Of a DNA stretch of 64,000 bases, positions 18,573 through 27,673 are shown one piece after another. Within the stretch, counting starts at the first letter, position 1. Every line of letters begins with the position of its first letter. The stretch is from Zoogloeaceae bacterium (GTDB taxonomy: Bacteria > Pseudomonadota > Gammaproteobacteria > Burkholderiales > Rhodocyclaceae), in NCBI GenBank assembly GCA_024235595.1, contig JACKMC010000002.1:248001-312000 (forward strand), given 5' to 3'. The position numbers and the translations under genes are program-made. Below the pieces are notes generated by a model. The model worked only from the letters and a program-made list of their open reading frames with translations. It searched no databases and was not told the DNA's origin.

Positions 18573-20633
18573 ATGCCGTACCCGAGATTTTTCGTCGTGC
18601 CAAACCGTCTTGCGACCGAAACGTCACCCTACCTGCTGCAGCATGCGGACAATCCCGTCGACTGGTGGCCGTGGTGCGACGAGGCGAGGGCGCTGGCGCG
18701 CGATCAGGACAAACCGATCCTCCTGTCCATCGGCTATTCGGCGTGCCACTGGTGCCATGTGATGGCACATGAGTCTTTCGAGGACGCCGACACCGCGGCA
18801 GTGATGAACCGCCTGTTCGTGAATATAAAGGTCGACCGGGAGGAGCGGCCGGACCTCGACCAGATCTACCAGAGCGCCCATCAGATGCTGGCCCGTCGCG
18901 CGGGAGGATGGCCGCTGACGATGTTCCTCGCGCCGGACGGAACGCCCTTCTTCGGCGGCACCTATTTTCCCAAGGCGCGCGCGATACGGGTTGCCGGCAT
19001 TCGTGAGCCTGCTCGAGCGGGTGGCCGGCGCGTTCGCCGAACAGCGCGGCGCGATCGAGGAGCAGAACGCCGCCATGCGTGCCGCGCTCGAGCGCAGCGG
19101 CAACACGGGCGCGACCCACTCCTCGAGCTTCAACGCCGAGCCCATCGGGGCATTGTGTGAACTGCTCGACGGCAGCTTCGATTCGCGCTTCGGCGGGTTC
19201 GGCGGCGCACCCAAGTTCCCGCATCCTACCGACATCGAGTTCTTTTGCGTCGCTTTGCGGCAAACGGCGACGGGCGAGCACGCGAGATGGCGGTATCGAC
19301 GCTGCAATGCATGGCTGACGGTGGCATCTACGATCATCTCGGCGGCGGTTTCAGCCGCTATAGCGTGGATGAGCGCTGGGAGATCCCGCACTTCGAGAAG
19401 ATGCTCTACGACAATGGACCGCTGCTTGCGCTCTACGCCGACGCCTGGGCCTTGACCGGCGAGGCCGATTTCCGTCGCGTGGCGACCGAAACGGCGGACT
19501 GGGCAGTGCGCGAAATGCAGTCGCCGGAGGGTGGCTACTTCTCCTCCTTCGATGCAGATTCCGAAGGCGAGGAGGGGCGCTTCTACGTCTGGCAGCGCGA
19601 GCAGATCAAGGCGGTGCTGGACGCACAGCAGTGGCGACTGCTCTCGGCTCACTACGGTCTCGAGCGCCCGCCCAATTTCGAGGGACAGGCCTGGCATCTG
19701 CACGTGGCCCGCCCGCTGGCGGAGGTGGCCGAAGGCCTCGGTCTCGATGCCGACGAAGCGCGGCTCGTGGTGGACGCCGCGCGTCGGCAACTCTTCGAAT
19801 TGCGTGCCCAGCGCGTTGCGCCGGCACGTGACGACAAGGTGCTGGTCAGCTGGAATGCGCTGATGGTGAAAGGCATGGCGCGCGCGGCCAGGGTGTTCGG
19901 GCGCGGTGACTGGTTCGTGTCGGCCTGCAAGGCAGTGGACTTCATCCGCTCCAATCTCTGGCAGGACGAAATCCTGCTCGCCAGCTGGAAGGACGGGCGG
20001 GCGCGCTTCAATGCCTACCTGGACGACCACGCCTTCTTGCTCGACGCCTTGCTCGAGATGCTGCAGAGCGATTACCGGGCGCAGGATCTCGAGTTCGCCG
20101 AAGACCTGGCCGACGCGCTGCTCGAGCGATTCGAGGATCGACCGGAGGGCGGCTTCTTCTTCACCAGTCACGACCACGAGGCCTTGCTGCAGCGACCCAA
20201 GTCGACACACGACAGTGCCATGCCGGCGGGAAACGGCACCGCAGCCTTCGCCCTGCAGCGCCTCGGTCACCTGACCGGCGAAAAGCGTTACCTCGATTCA
20301 GCGGAGCACTGCCTGCAGGCCTTCTATGCCGGCATGCGGGCCCAGCCGGGGGGAAAGGCGGCGATGCTGGCAGCGCTCGAGGAGTGGCTCGAGCCGCCGC
20401 GAATGGTCTTGCTGCGGGGGCCTGACGACGAGGTTCGAACCTGGCAGCGGGCGCTCGCACGGAAGTACCTTCCCTCGACGCTGGTGCTGGCGCTGCCGGA
20501 CGGGCTCGCGGGGCTTCCGCCCTTGCTGTCGCGACCCGAGACAACCGAGGTCAACGCATGGGTCTGTTCGGGCGTTACATGCATGCCGCCAATCGATTCG
20601 CTCGAAGCGCTCGACCAGGCGCTCGGCAGATAG
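18573..20633 (+). pseudogene. Thioredoxin-domain / glycosidase-fold protein of the YyaL (SPATA20) family, frameshifted
   Basis: A roughly 685-residue protein in three frame segments. The N-terminal thioredoxin-like domain is clear: RLATETSPYLLQHADNPVDW, then CHWCHVM and a KVDREERPDLDQ motif. The middle has GGFGGAPKFPHPT. The C-terminal (alpha/alpha)6 barrel part has MADGGIYDHLGGGFSRY and HFEKMLYDN. The first break is in the GC repeat at 18975-18983, the second near 19280-19288. The start is uncertain: ATG at 18573 or GTG at 18597. The family's function is not well known. The long intact downstream frame suggests recent or artificial breaks. Confidence 0.8.
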
Positions 20634-20696
20634 GCAAACCCCCCGGGTTGAGTTAGTATCAGCCCGGTTTCGTGACCATGTGGAGAGGTGAATAAT

Positions 20697-21008
20697 ATGA
20701 AATTGCTCGTTGCCGCTGTTGCCGCCGCTGGAATCCTGGGCGCCGCGCCCGCTTTTGCAGATGCCGGCATGGATCTGGCGAAAGCCAAGAACTGCCTGGC
20801 CTGCCATGCAGTGGACAAGAAGCTGGTTGGCCCGTCCTACAAGGACGTGGCTGCCAAATACAAGGGTGACAAGACTGCAGCAGCAATGCTCGCAGCCAAG
20901 ATCCAGAAAGGGGGCGTAGGTACCTGGGGCCAGATCCCGATGCCCCCCAACCCGCAGGTCAACGCTGCCGAAGCGACCACGCTTGCCGAATGGGTGCTTA
21001 CCCACTGA
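20697..21008 (+). CDS. Small periplasmic cytochrome c (c551/c552 class)
   Basis: A 103-residue class I cytochrome c. Residues 1-24 are a signal peptide ending AFA. The haem attachment motif CLACH follows shortly after. The distal ligand is likely the Met in PMPPNP, in the family context WGQIPMPPNPQV. I chose the ATG at 20697, about 8 bases after GAGAGG; a GTG three codons upstream is less well placed. It probably carries electrons to a terminal oxidase, peroxidase or nitrite reductase. A strong terminator follows, so it is likely monocistronic. Confidence 0.93.
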   Translation: MKLLVAAVAAAGILGAAPAFADAGMDLAKAKNCLACHAVDKKLVGPSYKDVAAKYKGDKTAAAMLAAKIQKGGVGTWGQIPMPPNPQVNAAEATTLAEWVLTH

Positions 21009-21046
21009 GGAAGTTACTGCTGCGCCAGTGCAGCGCAGACTCGAAG

Positions 21047-21071
21047 AGCCAGCCGCAAGGCTGGCTTTTTT
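21047..21071 (+). terminator. Intrinsic terminator after the cytochrome c gene
   Basis: AGCCAGCC-gcaa-GGCTGGCT followed by a run of six T, a textbook Rho-independent terminator 39 bases after the stop codon. Confidence 0.93.
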
Positions 21072-21707
21072 GTGCCCGGCAGCAACGCGCACAGGGTGCG
21101 GCGTCGATCTGCGGGTGCCCGGCTTGAACCAGTGCGGCAGCGCCTTCGCCGGCCCGCGCGCAGACCTGCAGTTGTGCGGTGTGAGCCGCTTCGGATGCTG
21201 AAGTCTTGCAACAATTTGTGTCGCGGTCGCGACGCCCGGGCACGCGATGAAGGCTCGGCGGGGCTGCGCCCATGCATGAATGGTCATGCAGGCGGTTGTT
21301 GTCGCGTGCTTAAAGGATCGTCTCGCGGTTCGCGGCTGTCGATGGCTTGCTCGGGCCCTCGATGCCTGGCTTCGAGGAACATGAATTCCGCGTTCCGAGG
21401 CGGTAGCGGCCCACTTGAAAGGCAGCCCTGCAGGATGTCGCAGCCGGGCGCGCGCAGACGCTCGATGCGGGCTTGGCGCTCGACCCCTTCTGCGACCGCG
21501 CCGACCAATCGACCGCCAGCAGCCGGAACAGCGCGGCGCAGGTGTCGCAGGGCGTCGGAGGAAGGGCAGGAGGCGGTGCCGCACCCCGGGCGCCCTGCGT
21601 CGAAGCCCCGGGGCCGGTCAATGCCGCGATGGTGTCGGCACGGCCGATCTGCGGCCGCGACAAAGCGGGCACCTGCCCCGTCGCCGCATGAAGGACCGGC
21701 TGCCCGC
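21072..21707. other. Long gap with a gene remnant
   Basis: About 640 bases between the cytochrome terminator and the stop of the HDOD gene. The only recognisable content is the EAL C-terminal fragment annotated separately. No complete gene seen. Confidence 0.5.
21374..21526 (-). pseudogene. Remnant of an EAL-domain C-terminus
   Basis: One minus-strand frame reads VAEGVERQARIERLRAPGCD followed by ILQGCLSSGPLPPRN. This matches the end of EAL phosphodiesterase domains (VAEGVE, then GCD, QG and PLP). Only about 50 residues can be recognised and no EAL, catalytic or start motif lies upstream before the HDOD gene begins. It is a fragment, on the same strand as the HDOD gene. Confidence 0.65.
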
Positions 21708-22856
21708 TCAGGAAAGGTCCAGGCTGTCGGCAAAGCTCAGCGCCGATAGCATCGCCTCGTTGACCTCGTCGAGTGGGATCTTGAGCTCTTCGGCCTGCTG
21801 GACCAGGGTCGCCGAATCAAAGGACTCGACGCCGCGGGCGAGCTTGAGAAACGGGGCGTAGACGCCTTCTCCTCGCAGCAGTGCGTCGGATACCGCGGTC
21901 GGCAGGTGCATCTCCTCGAGAATTGCCGGCATGGCGCTGCCCAGCAAGGTGTCGAGGAGCGAGAACGCCCCGGTCAGGAACAGGTTGTCGCTGTCGGTCT
22001 TGGAGAAGAACTGTTTGCCCGCGAGTTCCATGAAGTGACCCCGGGCGATGGCTGCCTGCATCAGTGCCGCTGCCGAGGGATCACGACTTGCGGTGACGAG
22101 CAGCACCGAGAGCCACTTGTGGAGCTTGTTGTAGCCCAGGATGCTCACTGCGTGTCGGAATGACTGGATCTCGCACATGAGTCCAAAGCCGACCGAGTTG
22201 ATATGTCGCAGCAATTTGTAGGACAGGGCGACGTCCTGCTTGAGTACCGTCTCGATCTCCCGGATATCGGCGTTGTTGCGTACCAGGTTCATGAGCCGGA
22301 CGATCTGCGCGTGCGAAGGCGCGAGTGCCTTGCGGGCAGCCTTCGAACGCATGAAGAACCATCCGGAGGCGCCGTCATAGCCTCGGCCGATCGCCGCTTC
22401 GAACGATTCCGAATCGGGCAGGCCCCAGGCCAGCGAGAGCCCCGCGTCCGCGTCGGGCGCGGGGTGCTTGCGCACGTCGGTGAGCACGAAGCGCCAGTCG
22501 ACACCGCCATCGAGCTTGGTGCCCGGTGTGTGCCAGGCGAGGCACATGCTGACATCGGCCTCGCGCAGCCCCTTGACCAGTGCCTGCGTCATCGGATGAG
22601 CAAGCGTCTGGGCCGGAATCTCGATCATTGCGTTGTCGGGAATCTCCCACTCGAGCAGATCGGGTGTGGGCACCAGCCGGCCAAGGCTCACGAACACGGT
22701 GTAGCGTCCCGGCCAGCGCTCCGCATTGCCGGCAAGAGCTCCCACCGCGGCCTTGATGCTTTGAGCGTGAACAACAAGGCGATTGGCCGTAATGGACCGG
22801 TTCTTGTTGAGTACAGGCTCGCGGGTGAGGTGTGCGGCTGGGCTGGGTTGGTTCAT
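21708..22856 (-). CDS. HDOD-domain signalling protein (EAL-HDOD/YuxH-like, degenerate EAL part)
   Basis: A 382-residue cytoplasmic protein. The C-terminal half (about residues 180-370) is an HDOD domain, an HD-related helical fold without a working metal site (APSHAQIVRLMNLVRNNADI, DVALSYKLLRHINSVGFG, SILGYNKLHKWLSVLLV). The N-terminal 170 residues resemble the EAL half of YuxH-type EAL-HDOD proteins in layout but lack EAL catalytic residues. Such proteins act in signalling networks, often with cyclic di-GMP. It is 9 bases downstream of the reductase gene stop and so probably co-transcribed. Confidence 0.82.
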   Translation of the reverse strand: MNQPSPAAHLTREPVLNKNRSITANRLVVHAQSIKAAVGALAGNAERWPGRYTVFVSLGRLVPTPDLLEWEIPDNAMIEIPAQTLAHPMTQALVKGLREADVSMCLAWHTPGTKLDGGVDWRFVLTDVRKHPAPDADAGLSLAWGLPDSESFEAAIGRGYDGASGWFFMRSKAARKALAPSHAQIVRLMNLVRNNADIREIETVLKQDVALSYKLLRHINSVGFGLMCEIQSFRHAVSILGYNKLHKWLSVLLVTASRDPSAAALMQAAIARGHFMELAGKQFFSKTDSDNLFLTGAFSLLDTLLGSAMPAILEEMHLPTAVSDALLRGEGVYAPFLKLARGVESFDSATLVQQAEELKIPLDEVNEAMLSALSFADSLDLS

Positions 22857-22865
22857 GGGCGGTCG

Positions 22866-23891
22866 TCAGGTATTGGCTTCGGCTGCATAGGTAAAGGCGT
22901 CGGCGAAGAATTCCTCTTCCGGCAATCCGCATTTCGATACGAAATCGGCTCGCGCTGCGTCAATCATGGCCGGCGCACCGCAGGCATAGACCTGATGTCC
23001 GGACAGATCGGGCAGATCGCCCATCACCGCCTGATGAACCAGACCGGTGCGGCCTTGCCAGCCCTCGCCTGCAGGCATATCGGACAATACCGGCACATAC
23101 TTGAATCCGGCCAGCATTTTTTCCCAGCTTTTCGCCAACGCGTCCAGATAGAGGCCGTCGCGGTTGCGCGCCCCCCAGTAAAGGGCCATTGGCCGCTCGA
23201 TGCCGGCCTGCAGCACATGCTCGACGATGCTCTTGATCGGTGCGAACCCGGTTCCCCCTGCGAGCAGTACCACCGGCTTGGCCGATTCCTCCCTGAGAAA
23301 GAAGCTGCCGAGCGGCCCTTCGAAGCGCAGGATGTCCTTTTCCTTCATCTGGTTGAACACCTGGCCGGTGAAGGCGCCGCCATCGATGTGCCTGATGTGA
23401 AGCTCGAGGTGGTCCGCGCCATGGGGCGAATTGGCAATCGAGAAACTGCGACGGCGGTTTCCCGACAGCAGGAAATCGATGTATTGCCCTGCGCGGAACT
23501 GGAATTTTTCGCTGGCCGGCAGTTTTACCTCGAGGATCATGACGTCGCTGGCGACCTTCTCGAGTCGCTGCACCCGGCACGGCAGTTTCTTGACCGGAAT
23601 GTCGCTGCTGTGGGTGATCTGCTTGCATTCGAGCAGCAGGTCCGTACGCGGCGTGGCACAGCAGAACAACGCGAGTCCGGCGTCCTTTTCCGCTTCGGTG
23701 AGGGTGTTTGGCGAAGCCTTGCCATAGTCGACCGACCCTTCGAGGATCCGTCCCTTGCATGCCCCGCAGGCACCGTCGCGGCATCCATACGGCAGCAGGT
23801 AGCCGGCATCGAGGGCCGCCTGCAATATGGTGGTATCTTCGGCCGCTTCAAATTGCTGGCCACCAGGCTGGATCGAGACTCGAAAGGACAT
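22866..23891 (-). CDS. 2Fe-2S ferredoxin / flavin reductase (CDP-6-deoxy-delta-3,4-glucoseen reductase-like)
   Basis: A 341-residue electron-transfer protein. Residues 1-90 are a plant-type 2Fe-2S domain with Cys37, Cys42, Cys45 and Cys77. Then come an FAD domain (FRAGQYIDF, RRRSFSIANSPH) and an NAD(P)H domain (VLLAGGTGFAPIKSIVEHV, VYACGAPAMIDAA). This set is found in reductases of the AscD/RfbI class and in oxygenase reductases. No sugar-deoxygenation or oxygenase partner is nearby, so the acceptor is unknown. It is divergent from the SDR-family gene, whose start is only 27 bases away. Confidence 0.88.
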   Translation of the reverse strand: MSFRVSIQPGGQQFEAAEDTTILQAALDAGYLLPYGCRDGACGACKGRILEGSVDYGKASPNTLTEAEKDAGLALFCCATPRTDLLLECKQITHSSDIPVKKLPCRVQRLEKVASDVMILEVKLPASEKFQFRAGQYIDFLLSGNRRRSFSIANSPHGADHLELHIRHIDGGAFTGQVFNQMKEKDILRFEGPLGSFFLREESAKPVVLLAGGTGFAPIKSIVEHVLQAGIERPMALYWGARNRDGLYLDALAKSWEKMLAGFKYVPVLSDMPAGEGWQGRTGLVHQAVMGDLPDLSGHQVYACGAPAMIDAARADFVSKCGLPEEEFFADAFTYAAEANT

Positions 23892-23918
23892 GGTGCTCCT
23901 GCGTGAGATAATTTGCCG

Positions 23919-24812
23919 ATGAAACGTATTCTGATTGTTGGCAGCGGAGATGTCGCGCGTCGTGCGCTGCCGTGGCTCACGACGCGCTTTCGTGTCTTTG
24001 CGGTCGTGCGCCGTGAGGCGGAGCGCGAGCCGCTGAGGCGCCTGGGCGCCGTCCCGGTGCTGGCCGACCTCGACCAACCCGCGAGTCTGCACCGCCTGGC
24101 CGGGATTGCGGACTTCGTGCTGCATTTTGCACCGCCGCCTGCAGCGGGGCGGGGCGATCCCCGAACCCGTGATCTGCTGGCCGTGCTGCGGCGCCGCTGG
24201 AGTGTAGCACAGCGCCTTGTTTACATAAGCACGACAGGGGTTTACGGGGACTGTGGTGGCGCCTTGGTGAGCGAAACACGGCCCCTCGCGCCGAGCACCC
24301 CGCGTGCCGTGCGCCGAGTGGCGGCAGAGGCGCAGTTGCGTGATTTCGGGCGGCGCGGTGGCTGCAGGGTGTCGATCCTGCGGGCGCCGGGCATCTACGC
24401 CGCGGATCGGCTCTCGCTCGAGCGTCTGCGCCGTGGTGATCCGGTGCTCGCGGAAGCGGACGATGTGTATACCAACCACATTCATGCCGATGACCTCGCG
24501 CGTGTTGCCTGTCTCGCGATTTTCCGCGCTCGGCCCAACCGGGCCTATAACGTCTGCGACAATAGCCACATGAAGATGGGTGACTATTTCGACCTCATGG
24601 CGGCGACTTTCGATTTGCCGCGCCCGCCCCGCGTGACGCGCGTGGAAGCGCAGCGAACGCTCCCGGCGACGACGATGTCGTTCATGTCGGAGTCGCGTCG
24701 ACTCTCAAATCGACGGTTGCGCGAGGAGTTGCGGGCGAGGTTGCGTTATCCCGATATCGGCGAGGGCCTGCGGGCCGCTCGCACGCAAGACACCGTTACT
24801 GAAGAGGAATGA
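23919..24812 (+). CDS. NAD-dependent epimerase/dehydratase family (atypical SDR)
   Basis: A 297-residue Rossmann-fold protein resembling the YeeZ-like SDR subgroup. The N-terminal dinucleotide motif is ILIVGSGDVAR, and YISTTGVYGDCGGA gives the family Ser and Tyr region. NHIHADDLAR and AYNVCDN are the usual later motifs. The substrate is unknown. Its stop overlaps an ATG of the hemJ frame, and hemJ starts 2 bases later from its better site, so the two are likely one transcript. Confidence 0.8.
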   Translation: MKRILIVGSGDVARRALPWLTTRFRVFAVVRREAEREPLRRLGAVPVLADLDQPASLHRLAGIADFVLHFAPPPAAGRGDPRTRDLLAVLRRRWSVAQRLVYISTTGVYGDCGGALVSETRPLAPSTPRAVRRVAAEAQLRDFGRRGGCRVSILRAPGIYAADRLSLERLRRGDPVLAEADDVYTNHIHADDLARVACLAIFRARPNRAYNVCDNSHMKMGDYFDLMAATFDLPRPPRVTRVEAQRTLPATTMSFMSESRRLSNRRLREELRARLRYPDIGEGLRAARTQDTVTEEE

Positions 24813-24814
24813 AC

Positions 24815-25231
24815 ATGCTTGTGGTCAAGGCCCTGCATATCGGATTCGTGGTGGCATGGTTTGCGGGGCTGTTCTATCTGCCTCGCATCTATGTCAATCT
24901 GGCCATGGTGCCCGAGGAAAGCACCGCCGAGCGTGACCGCCTGTTGCTCATGGCGGGCAAGCTCTACCGCTTCATGACGCCGCTCGGTATCCTCGCCGTG
25001 GCGCTCGGGCTGTGGTTGTGGTTCGGCTACGGGTTCGCTGGTGGTTGGCTCCATGTCAAGACGACCCTGGTGATTTTGCTGATCGTCTATCACCTCTACT
25101 GCGGCAGACTCCTGCGCCGCTTCGAGGCGCGACAGATCGCGCGTGACCATGTGTGGTTCCGCTTTTTCAACGAGGTGCCCGTGCTGGTCATGTTTGCAGT
25201 GATCTTCCTGGTTGTCCTGAAACCTTTCTGA
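24815..25231 (+). CDS. hemJ: Protoporphyrinogen oxidase HemJ
   Basis: A 138-residue inner-membrane protein with four hydrophobic helices. It fits HemJ (formerly UPF0093): VKALHIGFVVAWFAGLFYLPRIYV with the conserved His, an internal WLHVKTTLVILLIVYHLYCG with Lys and His, and a C-terminal NEVPVLVMFAVIFLVV. HemJ oxidises protoporphyrinogen IX in haem synthesis in bacteria without HemG or HemY. The ATG at 24815 sits 7 bases after AGAGGA and is preferred to the ATG at 24809. Confidence 0.9.
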   Translation: MLVVKALHIGFVVAWFAGLFYLPRIYVNLAMVPEESTAERDRLLLMAGKLYRFMTPLGILAVALGLWLWFGYGFAGGWLHVKTTLVILLIVYHLYCGRLLRRFEARQIARDHVWFRFFNEVPVLVMFAVIFLVVLKPF

Positions 25232-25256
25232 GCGGCTTCGCCCGTTGGCCCACCAA

Positions 25257-26417
25257 ATGACCGAAACCTTCTTTTCCCCTTGTCCGCGGGGTCTCGAGAG
25301 CCTGCTTGTCGACGAACTCGTCGAGCTCGGCGCGCGCCAGCCGCGGGCCTTGCACGGCGGTGTGCTGTTCGAGGGCGACTGGGCGCTGTGCATGCGGGTC
25401 AACCTCGAGAGCCGGCTTGCCACCCGGGTGCTGTGGCAGCTCGCGCGCGGGCGTTACCGCGGCGAAGAGGACATCTATCGTCTTGCCTACGGGGTCACCT
25501 GGGCGAAGTGGTTTACGCCCGATGAGACCATGCGGGTGTTCGTCAATGCGCAGAAGTCACCACTCAGGAGTCTCGAGTTCATCACGCTCAGGATCAAGGA
25601 CGCGGTGTGCGACCACTTTCGCACCGTCACCGGCCGCAGACCGAGCATCGACACCGCCGACCCCGATGTCAGGGTGCACGCCTTCCTGACCTTCGATACC
25701 GCGACGCTGTACCTCGACACCTCGGGCGAGCCGCTCTACAAGCGAGGCTTCAAGCGCGCGCGGGTCGAGGCGCCGCTCAAGGAGAACCTTGCCGCCGGCA
25801 TTCTCAGGCTTGCCGGCTGGCAGCCCGACGAGCCGCTTGTCGATCCGATGTGTGGCAGCGGCACCTTCCTCCTCGAGGCCGCCCAGATTGCGCTGGATAT
25901 CGCGCCCGGGCTGGGGCGCGAGTTTGCCTTCGAGCGGCTCAAGCACGTCGATCGCGAGCTCTGGGGCCGGATCAGGGCCGAGGCTCAAGCGCGCCAGAAG
26001 CCGCTTCGAGCGCTGCAGATCAGGGGTTCCGATGTGCTCGAGGACCAGGTCCAGCGGGCGAAGCAGAATCTCGCGGCGGCCGGGCTGGCGGGCTGCGTGG
26101 AGGTCTCCTGCTGCAATGTGCTCGACCTTGTCGCGCCTGCCGAGGCTGGCGTCATGGTGGCAAATCCGCCGTATGGGGTACGCATCGGAGAGGCGGAGGC
26201 GCTCGCCGAGCTCTATCCGCTGCTCGGCGATGCGCTGAAGAAGAACTGGATCGGTTGGCGTTGCTACTTTTTCAGCGGCGACACCATGCTGCCGCGCCTG
26301 ATCAAGCTCAAGGCCTCGCGCCGGACACCGCTCTTCAACGGTGCGCTCGAGTGTCGGCTCTACGAGTACCGCATGATTGCTGGCAGCCTGCGCCGTACGC
26401 CGGCACAGGACGACTGA
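25257..26417 (+). CDS. rlmL: THUMP-domain 23S rRNA guanine-N2 methyltransferase (RlmL N-terminal type)
   Basis: A 386-residue protein with an N-terminal ferredoxin-like and THUMP region (FSPCPRGLESLLVDELVELG) and a C-terminal Rossmann methyltransferase (LVDPMCGSGTFLLEAA, VMVANPPYGVRIGE near residue 300). It corresponds to the N-terminal half of E. coli RlmKL (YcbY), which methylates G2445 of 23S rRNA. It lacks the RlmK half. I chose the ATG at 25257; a TTG four codons earlier lacks a better site. Confidence 0.88.
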   Translation: MTETFFSPCPRGLESLLVDELVELGARQPRALHGGVLFEGDWALCMRVNLESRLATRVLWQLARGRYRGEEDIYRLAYGVTWAKWFTPDETMRVFVNAQKSPLRSLEFITLRIKDAVCDHFRTVTGRRPSIDTADPDVRVHAFLTFDTATLYLDTSGEPLYKRGFKRARVEAPLKENLAAGILRLAGWQPDEPLVDPMCGSGTFLLEAAQIALDIAPGLGREFAFERLKHVDRELWGRIRAEAQARQKPLRALQIRGSDVLEDQVQRAKQNLAAAGLAGCVEVSCCNVLDLVAPAEAGVMVANPPYGVRIGEAEALAELYPLLGDALKKNWIGWRCYFFSGDTMLPRLIKLKASRRTPLFNGALECRLYEYRMIAGSLRRTPAQDD

Positions 26418-26478
26418 AACGCGCATCGCTGGCGGCGCGGGATGCCTCGGCCGCCAGCGATGCGGCCTGCCTTGCGGC

Positions 26479-27612
26479 TCAGACGATATCGAGGTGCTGG
26501 ATGCCCGAAAGAAGGTCGGTTTCGCCCTTCTTGCTGTTGAGCTTGATCTGCAGGCGCAGGTCGTTCACAGAGTCGGCGTTGCGCAACGCATCCTCGTAGC
26601 TGATCAGGTCGGACTCGTACAGATCGAAGAGCGCCTGGTCGAAGGTCTGCATGCCGAGCTCGCGGGAGCGCTTCATGGTTTCCTTGATCTCGGTGATCTC
26701 GCCCTTGAAGATGTGGTCGGCGATGAGCGGTGAGTTGAGCATGACCTCGACGGCGGGCACTCGGCCCTTGCGACCGACCATCGGCAGCAGCCGCTGGGAG
26801 ATCATCGCCCGCAGGTTCAGCGACAGGTCCATGAGCAGCTGCTGGCGGCGCTCTTCGGGGAAGAAGTTGATGATCCGGTCGATCGCCTGGTTGGAACTGT
26901 TGGCGTGCAGCGTAGCGAGGCAGAGGTGGCCCGTCTCGGCGAACGCAATCGCGTAGTCCATGGTCTCGCGGTCGCGGATCTCGCCCATCAGGATGACGTC
27001 GGGCGCCTGGCGCAAGGTGTTCTTGAGCGCGGCCTCCCAGTCGTCTGTGTCAATGCCGATCTCGCGCTGGGTGACGATGCAGTTCTTGTGGGCGTGGACA
27101 TACTCGATCGGGTCTTCGACCGTGATGATGTGTCCGTAGCTGTGCTCGTTGCGGAAGTCCACGAGTGCGGCGAGCGAGGTGGTCTTGCCGGTGCCGGTGC
27201 CACCGACGAAGATCACCAGCCCGCGTTTCGCCATCGCAATGTCGCGCAACACCGCCGGCATGCCGAGTTCGTCGAGGGTCGGGATCTTCATCGCGATCGT
27301 TCGCAATACCAGTCCGACCCTGCTCTGCTGGACGAACGCGTTGGCACGGAAGCGCCCGATGCCGGCCGGCGAGATCGCGAAGTTGCATTCCTTCGTCGAT
27401 TCGAACTCCGCGGCCTGGCGGTCGTTCATGATGGCCCGCGCGAGTTCGGTGGTGTGCTGGGCACTGAGTATCTGGTTCGACTGCGGGACGATCTTTCCGT
27501 CGATCTTGATCGCTGGCGGGAAGCCCGCGGTGATGAAGAGGTCGGAGCCGTTCTTCTGCATCATCAGCCGCAGCAGATCCTGCATGAATTTTAGAGCCTG
27601 GTCGCGTTCCAT
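26479..27612 (-). CDS. pilU: Twitching motility ATPase PilU
   Basis: A 377-residue hexameric retraction ATPase of type IV pili, paralogue of PilT. It has Walker A GGTGTGKTTS, an Asp box VEDPIEYVH, Walker B LMGEIRDRETM and a His box AETGHLCLATLHAN. The PilU-type start MERDQALKFMQDLLRLM and length distinguish it from PilT. It helps PilT retract against load. It is 61 bases downstream of pilT. Confidence 0.95.
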   Translation of the reverse strand: MERDQALKFMQDLLRLMMQKNGSDLFITAGFPPAIKIDGKIVPQSNQILSAQHTTELARAIMNDRQAAEFESTKECNFAISPAGIGRFRANAFVQQSRVGLVLRTIAMKIPTLDELGMPAVLRDIAMAKRGLVIFVGGTGTGKTTSLAALVDFRNEHSYGHIITVEDPIEYVHAHKNCIVTQREIGIDTDDWEAALKNTLRQAPDVILMGEIRDRETMDYAIAFAETGHLCLATLHANSSNQAIDRIINFFPEERRQQLLMDLSLNLRAMISQRLLPMVGRKGRVPAVEVMLNSPLIADHIFKGEITEIKETMKRSRELGMQTFDQALFDLYESDLISYEDALRNADSVNDLRLQIKLNSKKGETDLLSGIQHLDIV

Positions 27613-27673
27613 TCATTACTCCGTTTTCGCGGGCCCGGCAGTGGTGCTGCGCCCGGGGAATCGTTGGCGGCTG

